Of a stretch of 64,000 nt of DNA, positions 17,759 through 26,145 are shown one piece after another; position 1 is the first letter of the stretch, and every line of letters starts with the position of its first letter. Source of the stretch: Segatella copri (GTDB lineage: Bacteria > Bacteroidota > Bacteroidia > Bacteroidales > Bacteroidaceae); NCBI RefSeq assembly GCF_015074785.1, contig NZ_CP042464.1:1116001-1180000 (forward strand), in the 5' to 3' direction. The notes beneath the pieces are model-generated. The model had not been told where the DNA came from. It saw only the letters and a program-made list of their open reading frames with translations, and searched no databases. A program made the position numbers and the translations under genes.

Positions 17759-18949
17759 TTAATGATGACGTTTCCTGCCGAAGTTCACACCCACATATAT
17801 ATTGAGTGAGCCAAACGAATTGTTGGTAGAAAACTGTTTTTTCTTATAGTTGTAGGAATGGATGATGGTGCTGGCGCCCGCGTACCAATGCGTGTTGTTC
17901 CACACAATACCGAAGCGGCCTATTCCATCCAGGTTCACATTCTTGAAACTGAAGTTGGTAATGTCCAGATGTTCCCTTTCATTATCCGATTTCGAGCTGT
18001 TGTAAGCCACACCTACCGAGAGCGAAGCATTGAAGAGCCAGTTCTTGGCGAAAACCCAGTTGTAAGCATAGCCGCAGGTTACGTTCACATCGCTGTATTT
18101 CACCTTGCTGAACATCAGCGAACTGTCTATCTTGGCTTCCGGAGTCCCCCCGTTTGTCAGATTTTTGTTCAGCCGTTCATCTACAAGATTTGTCAGTTTA
18201 TCCCAGTTCACCTCCAGTTCGTGCTCCGTGTAACCGACTCCCAGAAGCATGGAACCGGCACTTCTCCGCTGCACCGTACTCTGCGAATAGGCGGCAGGAT
18301 AAGAGAAGCGACGATGGTTGAAGATGTAATAAAGATTGAATCCCTTGATGCTCGATTTGAAACCATCGAAAGGAGCCTTGCGGATAGGGTCACAATCGAT
18401 GTGCTCACCCAGATTCATCCGCAGAACATGATAGTCATTTCCCGTCTGTCGCCAGAACAGGTCTATTCCCAGCAGAATGCTGTAGAGGCTCAGGTCAAAC
18501 TCCTTTTTATTAGTGTGGTTATTCCTGAAATTAATGTGCTTCAGGTCGAACGTATAACCCAGAAACACCCATCGCCAGCCCAGATAAGGCCCCAGGCGGT
18601 AAGAAGGATCAGGCGAGAAGGAAATGCTCTGTCCTTCGCTGTTTCTGAGCGTATATTCCTCGTAGGTATTGGTGTTCTGCAGCATCACCGTATAATTGTA
18701 ATGCTGGTCTTCTATATAAGCCGAATCCGTACTGTTGAATTCTCTGAAGAACCGGGTGAACACATCTCCCACCTGATGGAAGAAGGTTTTGCGATGGCGC
18801 TCTTTCACGAGGCTGTCCTGGGAATTGGACATGAACATCGTCTTGTTGAAGAGCGTTCCCAGCATGGTAGAATCCACGGGCTCCCCTGCCCTTGCCGAAG
18901 TGCAGGCAAGGGAACAGATAAATCCTACTATACAGAAACATCTCTTCAT
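17759..18949 (-). CDS. DUF4421 family outer-membrane-type protein
   Basis: A 396-residue Bacteroidetes protein with a signal peptide ('FICSLACTSARAGEP'). The mature part is rich in alternating hydrophobic and polar strands with many aromatic residues ('YLGWRWVFLGYTFDLKHI', 'YSILLGIDLFWRQ', 'SVGVAYNSSKSD') and ends in 'NIYVGVNFGRKRHH'. This is the look of an outer-membrane beta-barrel. The function is not known. It sits directly before the amidase-like DUF1460 gene (18 bases apart), which suggests a shared job in the cell envelope. Confidence 0.82.
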   Translation of the reverse strand: MKRCFCIVGFICSLACTSARAGEPVDSTMLGTLFNKTMFMSNSQDSLVKERHRKTFFHQVGDVFTRFFREFNSTDSAYIEDQHYNYTVMLQNTNTYEEYTLRNSEGQSISFSPDPSYRLGPYLGWRWVFLGYTFDLKHINFRNNHTNKKEFDLSLYSILLGIDLFWRQTGNDYHVLRMNLGEHIDCDPIRKAPFDGFKSSIKGFNLYYIFNHRRFSYPAAYSQSTVQRRSAGSMLLGVGYTEHELEVNWDKLTNLVDERLNKNLTNGGTPEAKIDSSLMFSKVKYSDVNVTCGYAYNWVFAKNWLFNASLSVGVAYNSSKSDNEREHLDITNFSFKNVNLDGIGRFGIVWNNTHWYAGASTIIHSYNYKKKQFSTNNSFGSLNIYVGVNFGRKRHH

Positions 18950-18987
18950 AACTTACGTTTTAATCCTGATGATGAATTTGTAAAAAA

Positions 18988-19971
18988 TCAGTTCTTCCAC
19001 AAGACTCGGTCCAGCACCCAGTTAACAGCCGTAGCCGAAACGCTGGTGCAGTCGCATTTTCCTATTCCCTGCAGATGCTGAATCACACTCTTGATGAGCG
19101 GCAGCTGCACATAAGGCGGATTCGGAACCGTAATCAAGTTCTTTCCTTCGCTCGTAATCACTTCTATCGGCTGGTAAGTGAACACCGAGAATGAGAGCGA
19201 ACCTTTCTCGCCAATCACCTCGATGCAGTCTTCCTTCGCACTCTCATGTCCCACGAAGCACCAGCTTCCGCTGCCCGGAATTCCACTCTCAAAGAAGAAG
19301 CACGCCGAGAGCGTATCTTCAGCCTGATAAAGATGCGCTCTGTTGGCAGGATAGCCGTGCGCACGGGTAATCACACCAAACAGATTCTGGAGCAAATCTA
19401 TCTGATGAGGAGCCAGGTCGTAGAAATAGCCGCCGCCCGCAATATCCGGCTGCAGTCGCCAAGGCATTTCCTTGCCGCTCTGAAAGTCGAGATCGCGCGG
19501 AGGAACCGAGAAGCGCACCTGAACATTCACCACGTTACCGATGGTTCCGCTCTCGATAATCTCCTTTACCTTCTGGAAGTAAGGAAGATAACGGCGATAG
19601 TAAGCTACAAAGCAGGGGACACCCGTCTGCTCGCTGATGCGGTTGATGCGGATGCAGTCGTTGTAGCTCGCTGCCAGCGGTTTCTCTATGTAGCAGGGTT
19701 TGCCCGCACGCATCGCCATAATGGCGAAGGTGGCGTGAGAAGAAGGTGGCGTGGCGATGTAAACAGCATTCACATCGGGATCTTCTATCAATTCCGATGC
19801 ATCCGTGTACCATTTGCGCACATGATGGCGCTCAGCATAGCTGCGTGCCTTGTTCTCGCTTCGGCTCATCACAGCCACCACCTGCGAACCCTCCACTTCG
19901 TTGAAAGCCGGTCCGCTTTTCTTTTCGGTTACTTCTCCGCAGCCGATAAATCCCCAATTAATCTGTTTCAT
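18988..19971 (-). CDS. Gfo/Idh/MocA family NAD(P)-dependent oxidoreductase
   Basis: The protein has 327 residues with the N-terminal Rossmann motif 'WGFIGCGEVTEKKSGPAF' and the family signature 'EKPLA' (catalytic Lys region, about residue 95). The C-terminal alpha/beta domain contains 'AGGGYFYDLAPHQIDLL', the usual D-x-x-x-H-x-x-D/H-like active-site block. Such enzymes oxidise or reduce sugars and related polyols. The substrate cannot be told. It follows engB by 29 bases on the same strand and may be cotranscribed, though the functions look unrelated. Confidence 0.9.
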   Translation of the reverse strand: MKQINWGFIGCGEVTEKKSGPAFNEVEGSQVVAVMSRSENKARSYAERHHVRKWYTDASELIEDPDVNAVYIATPPSSHATFAIMAMRAGKPCYIEKPLAASYNDCIRINRISEQTGVPCFVAYYRRYLPYFQKVKEIIESGTIGNVVNVQVRFSVPPRDLDFQSGKEMPWRLQPDIAGGGYFYDLAPHQIDLLQNLFGVITRAHGYPANRAHLYQAEDTLSACFFFESGIPGSGSWCFVGHESAKEDCIEVIGEKGSLSFSVFTYQPIEVITSEGKNLITVPNPPYVQLPLIKSVIQHLQGIGKCDCTSVSATAVNWVLDRVLWKN

Positions 19972-20000
19972 TCTCTGTTGGTTTATTCTCTCCCGAAAGA

Positions 20001-20606
20001 TTATTCTCCGGCGAGAGATTTGTTGATTTCGTCAATATAGTCGAGCACCTCGTCGCGTCCCATCTTCTTTTCACTACTGGTAATGAAATAAGGTGGAAGT
20101 GCTTCCCAGCGGTCTTCCAGCGCATGCATCCATTTCTCCGCATTCATGCGAGCCTTGACCGGACCCAACTTGTCGGCCTTGGTAAAGACGATGCAGAAAG
20201 GAACGCCGCTCTCGCCCAGCCAGTCTACAAACTCGCGGTCTATCTTCTGCTGATCGTGGCGCACGTCGATGAGCACAAAGACATTAGCCAACTGCTGGCG
20301 CTGCAGAATATAACTGCTTATCATTTGTTCCAGCTGCTTCTGTACGGTCTTCGAACGTTTGGCGAAACCATAGCCAGGAAGGTCTACCAGATACCATTCG
20401 TTGTTGATAATGAAGTGGTTGATAAGCAGCGTCTTACCCGGTGTGGCTGAAGTCTTAGCCAAACCCTTGTGGTTGCAGAGCATATTGATGAGGCTCGATT
20501 TTCCCACATTACTTCTGCCGATGAAAGCATATTCAGCCTTCGTATCTTTCGGACACATGCTCACTCGTGGAGCCGATATTGTAAATTCTGATTTCTTAAT
20601 TTCCAT
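20001..20606 (-). CDS. engB: Ribosome biogenesis GTPase EngB (YsxC/YihA)
   Basis: EngB is an essential small GTPase needed for assembly of the large ribosomal subunit. The 201 residues show G1 '[14 protein letters not shown]', the switch I region 'TSATPGKT', G3 '[11 protein letters not shown]', G4 'FTKADKLGP' and a C-terminal G5-like 'ITSSEK'. Length and order match the family. The N-terminal 'SAPRVSMCP' is the usual Bacteroidetes form. The upstream ABC-F gene ends about 90 bases before it on the same strand. Confidence 0.95.
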   Translation of the reverse strand: MEIKKSEFTISAPRVSMCPKDTKAEYAFIGRSNVGKSSLINMLCNHKGLAKTSATPGKTLLINHFIINNEWYLVDLPGYGFAKRSKTVQKQLEQMISSYILQRQQLANVFVLIDVRHDQQKIDREFVDWLGESGVPFCIVFTKADKLGPVKARMNAEKWMHALEDRWEALPPYFITSSEKKMGRDEVLDYIDEINKSLAGE

Positions 20607-20696
20607 TCTTTCTATTTTCTTTTATAAATGTTTATTATTAACGGCCGCACATCAACTAATCATAAAGTTCAATGTTCAACGCTCAAAGTTCAAAGT

Positions 20697-22517
20697 CTAG
20701 AGCATTTCAGCCAGTTCCAGCCATCTCATTTCCTTCTTATCAAGTTCATCCTTGATTTCAGGCAGGCGCTTGCTTTTCTCCGTCAGTTCCTCAACCGATA
20801 GATTTCCGCTGCAGAGTTCCTCTTCCAGCTTCTTCTGTTCCTCGGTCAGCGCATCTATTTCCTGGGTCAGCTGCTCATATTCGCGCTTCTCCTTGTAGCT
20901 CATCTTGCGCTTGTTCTCAAAATTGGCGTCGCGCTTGGCCGAGCCAGCTCCGTCGCTTTCTGCCGTTGCATTTCCGCTCTTTGCCGGTTTCGCCTGTTCC
21001 GCCTCGTCCTTCGCCTGCATCCGGCTCCATTCCCTGTACTGCGTATAGTTGCCTGGGAAATCCTGTATTTCGCCTTCGCCCTTGAAAACCAGCAGATGGT
21101 CTACTACCTTGTCCATGAAATAGCGGTCGTGGCTCACCACGATGACGCAACCCGCAAAATCCTGAAGATATTCTTCCAGTACCTGCAGCGTCTGGATGTC
21201 GAGGTCGTTGGTCGGCTCGTCCAGCACCAAGAAGTTCGGATTCCTCATCAGCACCGTACAGAGGTAAAGCTTGCGCTTCTCGCCGCCGCTCAGCTTGTAA
21301 ACGTAGTTGTGCTGCTCTTCGGGCGTAAAGAGGAAGAACTGCAGAAACTGCGAAGCCGTCATGTGCTTGCCGCCCAGATCTATGTAATCGGCAATCTCCG
21401 TAATCACGTCAATCACCTTCTGGTCTTCACGGAATTTCAGTCCCTCCTGCGAGAAATAGCCGAAGCGAACCGTCTCGCCGATGTCAAACTTGCCGCTGTC
21501 GGGCTGAACCTCGCCCAGCAGCATCTTGATGAAGGTCGATTTTCCCGTTCCGTTATTACCCACAATACCCATCTTCTCGAAGCGGGCAAAGTTGTAGTAG
21601 AAGTTGTCGAGAATCACCTTCTTCTGTCCCCTGTCGTCGAAAGCCTTGCTCACATACTGGCATTCAAAAATCTTCGAACCTATATAAACGGTAGAAGCCT
21701 TCAGCCTTACCTGCCTGTCTTCTATGCGCTGCTTCGCCACCTTCTCCAGCTCGTAGAAAGCATCCTCGCGGTATTTCGCCTTGTGTCCGCGAGCCTGAGG
21801 CTGGCGGCGCATCCAGTCGAGTTCCCTGCGGTAGAGATTCTTCGAGTGCTGAATTTCGGCTCTCAGATTGTCCATTCTCTCCTGCCTCTTCTCCAGATAA
21901 TAGGCATAATTGCCGCGGTAGGTGTAGATGGTGCGGTCGTCGAGTTCCAGAATCGTATTGCACACCTTGTCCAGGAAGAATCGGTCGTGCGTAACCATGA
22001 AGATGGTCTTGTTGCCGCGGTTCAGATAACCCTCCAGCCACTCTATCATCTCCAGGTCCAGGTGGTTGGTTGGCTCGTCCAGCATCAGGAAGTCGGGTTC
22101 CGTAATCAGCACATTCGCCAGCGCCACTCGCTTCTGCTGTCCGCCGCTGAGCTGTCCCATCGGCTGTTCCAGGTTGGTAATGTGCAGCTGTGTGAGAATC
22201 TGTTTCGCCTTCAGCACCTTCTCCGGATCATCCTCATGATTGAAGCACGCCTGCAGCACACTTTCCTCCGGATCAAACTGCGGCGACTGCTCCAGATAGC
22301 CCACCTTCAAATCGCGTCGGTAGATGATGTCTCCGCTCTCGTGTCCCTCTTTATCCATCAGCACCGACATGAGTGTAGACTTTCCCGTGCCGTTTCTCGC
22401 CACGAGTCCCACTTTCTGTCCTTCAGCGATAGAGAAGGAAATATTATCAAAAAGAACCTGTGCACCAAAGCGTTTGGTGAGGTTTTGAACGTCTAAATAG
22501 GGTATTTGACTAGCCAT
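20697..22517 (-). CDS. ABC-F family ATPase, Uup-like
   Basis: A soluble double-ABC protein of 606 residues without membrane domains. The first ABC has Walker A 'GTGKST', signature 'LSGGQQKR' and 'LDEPTNHLDL'; the second has 'GNNGTGKST', 'LSGGEKRK' and 'LDEPTNDLDI'. The C-terminal coiled coil (about 530-606) is the Uup type. ABC-F proteins act on ribosomes, and Uup is linked to ribosome assembly and transposon excision. I chose the ATG at 22517 because longer starts would lie on the promoter (TATCTTTG, minus strand, 22541-22534). The leader would then be only about ten bases. It is divergent from rho. Confidence 0.92.
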   Translation of the reverse strand: MASQIPYLDVQNLTKRFGAQVLFDNISFSIAEGQKVGLVARNGTGKSTLMSVLMDKEGHESGDIIYRRDLKVGYLEQSPQFDPEESVLQACFNHEDDPEKVLKAKQILTQLHITNLEQPMGQLSGGQQKRVALANVLITEPDFLMLDEPTNHLDLEMIEWLEGYLNRGNKTIFMVTHDRFFLDKVCNTILELDDRTIYTYRGNYAYYLEKRQERMDNLRAEIQHSKNLYRRELDWMRRQPQARGHKAKYREDAFYELEKVAKQRIEDRQVRLKASTVYIGSKIFECQYVSKAFDDRGQKKVILDNFYYNFARFEKMGIVGNNGTGKSTFIKMLLGEVQPDSGKFDIGETVRFGYFSQEGLKFREDQKVIDVITEIADYIDLGGKHMTASQFLQFFLFTPEEQHNYVYKLSGGEKRKLYLCTVLMRNPNFLVLDEPTNDLDIQTLQVLEEYLQDFAGCVIVVSHDRYFMDKVVDHLLVFKGEGEIQDFPGNYTQYREWSRMQAKDEAEQAKPAKSGNATAESDGAGSAKRDANFENKRKMSYKEKREYEQLTQEIDALTEEQKKLEEELCSGNLSVEELTEKSKRLPEIKDELDKKEMRWLELAEML

Positions 22518-22533
22518 TTTTATTTTTTTTGTG

Positions 22534-22565
22534 CAAAGATAGGCAAAATATTTGGCAGAAACAAA
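22534..22565 (-). promoter_or_regulatory. Promoter of the ABC-F gene
   Basis: Read on the minus strand: -33 TTTG (22565-22562) and -7 TATCTTTG (22541-22534) with a 20-base spacer. It overlaps the rho promoter on the other strand. Confidence 0.8.
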
Positions 22566-22582
22566 TTTTTTAATTATCTTTG
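22551..22582 (+). promoter_or_regulatory. Promoter of rho
   Basis: -33 TTTG (22551-22554) and -7 TATCTTTG (22575-22582) with a 20-base spacer. Each promoter's -33 box lies in the other's spacer, and GTGCAAAGATA (22531-22541) is the exact inverse of TATCTTTGCAC (22575-22585). The rho leader is about 80 bases. Confidence 0.8.
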
Positions 22583-22668
22583 CACACGAATTTATCAATC
22601 AATACCGTGTTTCCATTCAGAAACGCGACATTTCAGAAAGAAAATCATTAATATACAATATATAATAT

Positions 22669-24888
22669 ATGTATAGCAAAGAAGAATTACAAGCAAAGAG
22701 TGTCGTTCAGTTGAAGGACATTGCCAAGGAACTTGGAGCCAAGGTAAAGAAGAGCGATAACAAGGGAACTATCGTCTACGCCATTCTCGACGCCCAGGCA
22801 GAACAGCCAGCTCCTGAAGCAGCCCCTAAGCGCAAGCGCACCCGCATTGCAACCAAGAAAGAAGACCGTGTTTATTCCGTACACGGTAATGAAGGAGAGA
22901 ATTTCGACGTGCAGAAGAACCAGGTATTGGGTCCTAACGGCGGCGAGACTGCTCCTCAGGCTATGAACGAAACTGCCCCAGCCCCAGCGGTTGAGGAAGA
23001 AATCCAGTTCAGCCCGGCAGAGCAGAGTTTACAATCATCTGCCCAGAAGCAGACTCTAAACCAATCAGGCGAAGACATCGAGGCTCAGGTACTTGCCAAC
23101 TTCCCGAAACACCGCGGCAGAAGAAGCAAGGCAGAACTCGAAGCCATTGCAGAAGCCAGAGCAGCTGCCATCAGAAAGCATCAGGCGGTAAAAGCCGAGA
23201 TAGAAGCGCAGATGGCGAAAGATGCACAGGAGAAGGCTAAACAGCAGGCTGCTACTGAGGCAGAACAGCCGGAAGAGGCAACAGCCGATAACCAGCAGAC
23301 TGCTCCTGAGCAGGCAGCACCTGAGCAAGCTGCCGTTCCTGAAGAGCAGTTCTCTGCCGGAAACGATGAGAGCGCTAACATCAGCGGCGATTTGCAGGCG
23401 ATGCTCCAGGCTAAGATGAATGCACAGAACGCAGCAGCAGCTCCAGCTCCGGCAGCCGCTCCGGCTCCAGCTGAGGAGGCAAAGGAAGAAGCTACTGAAA
23501 AAACTGCAACCGATAAGAAACAGGAGTCAGCTCCTATCCACTATACTGAAGGTATGAAGATAGAACTCGATGCAGACGGAACCTGGAAGGGTGATCCGGG
23601 CGACGGAACCGATTTCATCCCGGTAGTCGACATTCCTATCGAAGACCAGGCTGCCATTCCTACTGTCGACATCTTCGACCGTCCTACCACTCCACAGACT
23701 TCTCACCAGCACACACCTGCTGCTGCCCCTGCAGCCAAGAACAAGCAGGAAGCACCAGCCTACGATTTCAGCAATCTCGTGAAATCCAACGGTGTGCTCG
23801 AAGTGATTTCAGAGGGCTACGGATTCCTGCGCAGCAGCGATTACAATTACCTTTCTTCACCAGACGATGTTTATGTAGCATCCAGCTTCGTCAAGAAGTT
23901 CGGTCTGAAGACTGGCGATGTCATCGAGTGCAAGGTGCGTCCGCCTCACGAAGGCGAGAAATACTTCCCGCTCACCAGCATCATCAAGATCAATGGCCGT
24001 GACCCGTCGGAGGTTCGTGACCGTGTTCCTTTCGAGCACCTCACCCCACTCTTCCCTGATGAGAAGTTCAATCTCTGTGGCGACCGCCGCACCACCAATC
24101 TCAGCACCCGCATCGTAGACCTCTTCTCGCCAATCGGTAAGGGTCAGCGTGCGCTCATCGTGGCTCAGCCTAAGACCGGTAAGACCATCCTCATGAAGGA
24201 TATTGCCAACGCCATCGCAGCCAACCATCCTGAGGCTTACCTCATGATGCTGCTCATCGACGAGCGTCCTGAGGAGGTTACCGACATGGCACGCACCGTG
24301 AATGCAGAGGTTATCGCCTCTACCTTCGACGAACCTGCAGAGCGCCATGTCAAGATTGCCGGAATCGTGCTCGAGAAGGCTAAGAGAATGGTAGAATGCG
24401 GACATGATGTTGTCATCTTCCTCGATTCCATCACCCGTCTCGCCCGTGCCTACAACACCACAGCTCCTGCATCTGGTAAGGTGCTTACCGGTGGTGTAGA
24501 TGCAAACGCCCTCCAGAAGCCTAAGCGTTTCTTCGGTGCTGCGCGTAACATCGAAGGCGGCGGTTCGCTCACCATCATCGCTACTGCCCTCATCGATACA
24601 GGTAGTAAGATGGATGAAGTCATCTTCGAGGAGTTCAAGGGAACAGGTAACATGGAGTTGCAGCTCGACCGCTCACTCAGCAACAAGCGCATCTTCCCTG
24701 CTGTCAACCTCATTTCTTCGTCTACCCGTCGCGACGATCTCCTACAGGACAAGACAACGCTCGACCGCATGTGGATTCTGCGCAAGTATCTGTCAGATAT
24801 GAACGCTATCGAGGCGATGAGCACCATCCACAAGAACATGCAGCATACTCGCAACAACGACGAGTTCCTGCTCTCTATGAATTCATAA
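22669..24888 (+). CDS. rho: Transcription termination factor Rho with long disordered insertion
   Basis: Rho is a hexameric RNA helicase that ends transcription. The protein has 739 residues against about 420 in E. coli. The order is: Rho_N/SAP-like helices (about 1-50, '[20 protein letters not shown]'); an Ala/Glu/Gln/Pro-rich disordered stretch (about 60-365); the RNA-binding cold-shock-like domain ('[17 protein letters not shown]', about 368); then the ATPase with Walker A 'AQPKTGKT' (about 500), '[13 protein letters not shown]' and '[13 protein letters not shown]'. The insertion is typical of Bacteroidetes; in Bacteroides thetaiotaomicron it has been reported to drive phase separation. 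The gene has its own promoter and an 80-base leader. Confidence 0.96.
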   Translation: MYSKEELQAKSVVQLKDIAKELGAKVKKSDNKGTIVYAILDAQAEQPAPEAAPKRKRTRIATKKEDRVYSVHGNEGENFDVQKNQVLGPNGGETAPQAMNETAPAPAVEEEIQFSPAEQSLQSSAQKQTLNQSGEDIEAQVLANFPKHRGRRSKAELEAIAEARAAAIRKHQAVKAEIEAQMAKDAQEKAKQQAATEAEQPEEATADNQQTAPEQAAPEQAAVPEEQFSAGNDESANISGDLQAMLQAKMNAQNAAAAPAPAAAPAPAEEAKEEATEKTATDKKQESAPIHYTEGMKIELDADGTWKGDPGDGTDFIPVVDIPIEDQAAIPTVDIFDRPTTPQTSHQHTPAAAPAAKNKQEAPAYDFSNLVKSNGVLEVISEGYGFLRSSDYNYLSSPDDVYVASSFVKKFGLKTGDVIECKVRPPHEGEKYFPLTSIIKINGRDPSEVRDRVPFEHLTPLFPDEKFNLCGDRRTTNLSTRIVDLFSPIGKGQRALIVAQPKTGKTILMKDIANAIAANHPEAYLMMLLIDERPEEVTDMARTVNAEVIASTFDEPAERHVKIAGIVLEKAKRMVECGHDVVIFLDSITRLARAYNTTAPASGKVLTGGVDANALQKPKRFFGAARNIEGGGSLTIIATALIDTGSKMDEVIFEEFKGTGNMELQLDRSLSNKRIFPAVNLISSSTRRDDLLQDKTTLDRMWILRKYLSDMNAIEAMSTIHKNMQHTRNNDEFLLSMNS

Positions 24889-24983
24889 CCACTCATCCGG
24901 GTTTAACCATATCTGAATATCCGGCAAAAGGCTCCGTTCATCGGCAGTCTTTACTAGATATAAATGAAGAGAGATTTGAAAGA

Positions 24984-25030
24984 GAAGGGCAAGTTCCATT
25001 TTCGGGATTTGCCCTTCGTGCTTTTTTACT
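24984..25030 (+). terminator. Terminator after rho
   Basis: GAAGGGCAA (24984-24992) pairs with TTGCCCTTC (25009-25017), followed by GTGCTTTTTT. Confidence 0.85.
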
Positions 25031-25073
25031 GTTTAAAATCATTAAAAAAATATTCCATTTCATTTTTTATTCG

Positions 25074-25081
25074 TATCTTTG
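25074..25081 (+). promoter_or_regulatory. -7 element TATCTTTG for the nucleoside phosphorylase gene
   Basis: It matches TAnnTTTG; no clear -33 TTTG is present. It is followed by a leader of about 65 bases. Confidence 0.55.
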
Positions 25082-25098
25082 CTAATCTTAAACACAGA

Positions 25099-25113
25099 GG
25101 GGCGCAAAGCCCC
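25099..25113 (+). promoter_or_regulatory. GC-rich hairpin in the phosphorylase mRNA leader
   Basis: GGGGC (25099-25103) and GCCCC (25109-25113) enclose a GCAAA loop in an otherwise AT-rich leader. It may stabilise the mRNA or mark a regulatory site. Confidence 0.4.
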
Positions 25114-25149
25114 AATATAAATAATGTATAACTTAAAATCAAAAGAACC

Positions 25150-26022
25150 ATGAGCAAATATTTTGCAGAATCAGAATTGATTATCAATGAAGACGGAAGC
25201 TGCTTCCACCTTCATCTACGCCCGGAACAAGTGGCTGATAAAGTAATCCTCGTTGGCGACCCAGGTCGCGTAGCCCTCGTAGCCTCCCATTTCGATGAGA
25301 AGGAATGCGAAGTTTCAAGTCGGGAATTCCACGCCATCACCGGCACATATAAAGGTAAGCGAATCACCGTGCAGAGCACCGGAATAGGATGCGATAATAT
25401 CGATATAGTAGTCAACGAGCTCGATGCGCTGAAGAACATCGATTTCAAAACCCGCACCGAGAAACCCGAGCACACCACGCTCACCCTCGTGCGCATCGGA
25501 ACCTGCGGCGGTCTGCAGCTCAACTGCCCTGCCGGAACCTTCGTAGCCTCGCAGAAGAGCATCGGTTTCGACGGACTCATCAACTTCTATGCCCGTCGCA
25601 ACGAAATCTGCGACCTCGAAACAGAGGCAGAATTCAAGCGCCAGGTAAAATGGAACGACCAGATTGGCAACCCATATTGTGTAGACAACAATCCGGAACT
25701 GCTCAACCAGATAGCCGGCGATGATATGGTACGCGGAATCACTATAGCCTGTGGCGGTTTCTACGGACCTCAGGGCCGCGAACTCCGTGCCCCACTTGCC
25801 GACCCGGAACTTAATCAGAAGATTGAAGCATTCGAGTATAACGGTCTGCGCGTCAACAACTTCGAGATGGAGAGTTCAGCCCTCGCCGGTCTTTCCCTTC
25901 TCCTCGGTCATAAGGCATTAACCTGCTGCATGGTCATCGCCAACCGCCGTGCCCTCAGCGCCAACACCGGCTACAAGAGCACCATCGACAATCTCATCAA
26001 GGTTGTATTAGATAGAATCTAG
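25150..26022 (+). CDS. Nucleoside phosphorylase (uridine phosphorylase-like)
   Basis: The protein has 290 residues of the PNP/UDP phosphorylase family, which split nucleosides with phosphate into base and ribose-1-phosphate. Motifs: 'ILVGDPGRVALVASHF' (phosphate-binding loop), 'GIGCDNIDIVVNEL', 'RIGTCGGLQLN' and 'NFEMESSALAGLS' (ribose-binding Glu). The N-terminal 'LHLRPEQVADKVILVGDPGR' is common in the uridine phosphorylase-like branch. It is soluble and cytoplasmic. It stands alone between terminator and repeat, so the exact nucleoside is inferred only from the family. Confidence 0.88.
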   Translation: MSKYFAESELIINEDGSCFHLHLRPEQVADKVILVGDPGRVALVASHFDEKECEVSSREFHAITGTYKGKRITVQSTGIGCDNIDIVVNELDALKNIDFKTRTEKPEHTTLTLVRIGTCGGLQLNCPAGTFVASQKSIGFDGLINFYARRNEICDLETEAEFKRQVKWNDQIGNPYCVDNNPELLNQIAGDDMVRGITIACGGFYGPQGRELRAPLADPELNQKIEAFEYNGLRVNNFEMESSALAGLSLLLGHKALTCCMVIANRRALSANTGYKSTIDNLIKVVLDRI

Positions 26023-26035
26023 CTCCATTGCAGCA

Positions 26036-26125
26036 ATACGCCCTGAAAGGGCAGAAGCTCCTAGCCCAGGGCAACACCCTGGGTTAAAACAGCAAACAAC
26101 CCTGTCGCCCTGAAAGGGCAAAAGC
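26036..26125. repeat. REP-like palindromic repeat cluster upstream of mnmE
   Basis: Two copies of GCCCTGAAAGGGC (26040-26052 and 26107-26119) flank a third palindrome CCCAGGGCAACACCCTGGG (26065-26083). The block is GC-rich, fills the gap between the phosphorylase and mnmE, and resembles dispersed palindromic repeats that I recall from Bacteroidetes genomes. Confidence 0.65.
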
Positions 26126-26145
26126 TTTAAAATACGAATCAATAA

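Noticed and set aside
16820..19081. Long plus-strand frames opposite the DUF1460 and DUF4421 genes
   Set aside because: The minus-strand frames have signal peptides and family motifs; the plus frames do not.
21096..22496. 466-codon plus-strand frame opposite the ABC-F gene
   Set aside because: Antisense shadow of a clear double ABC protein.
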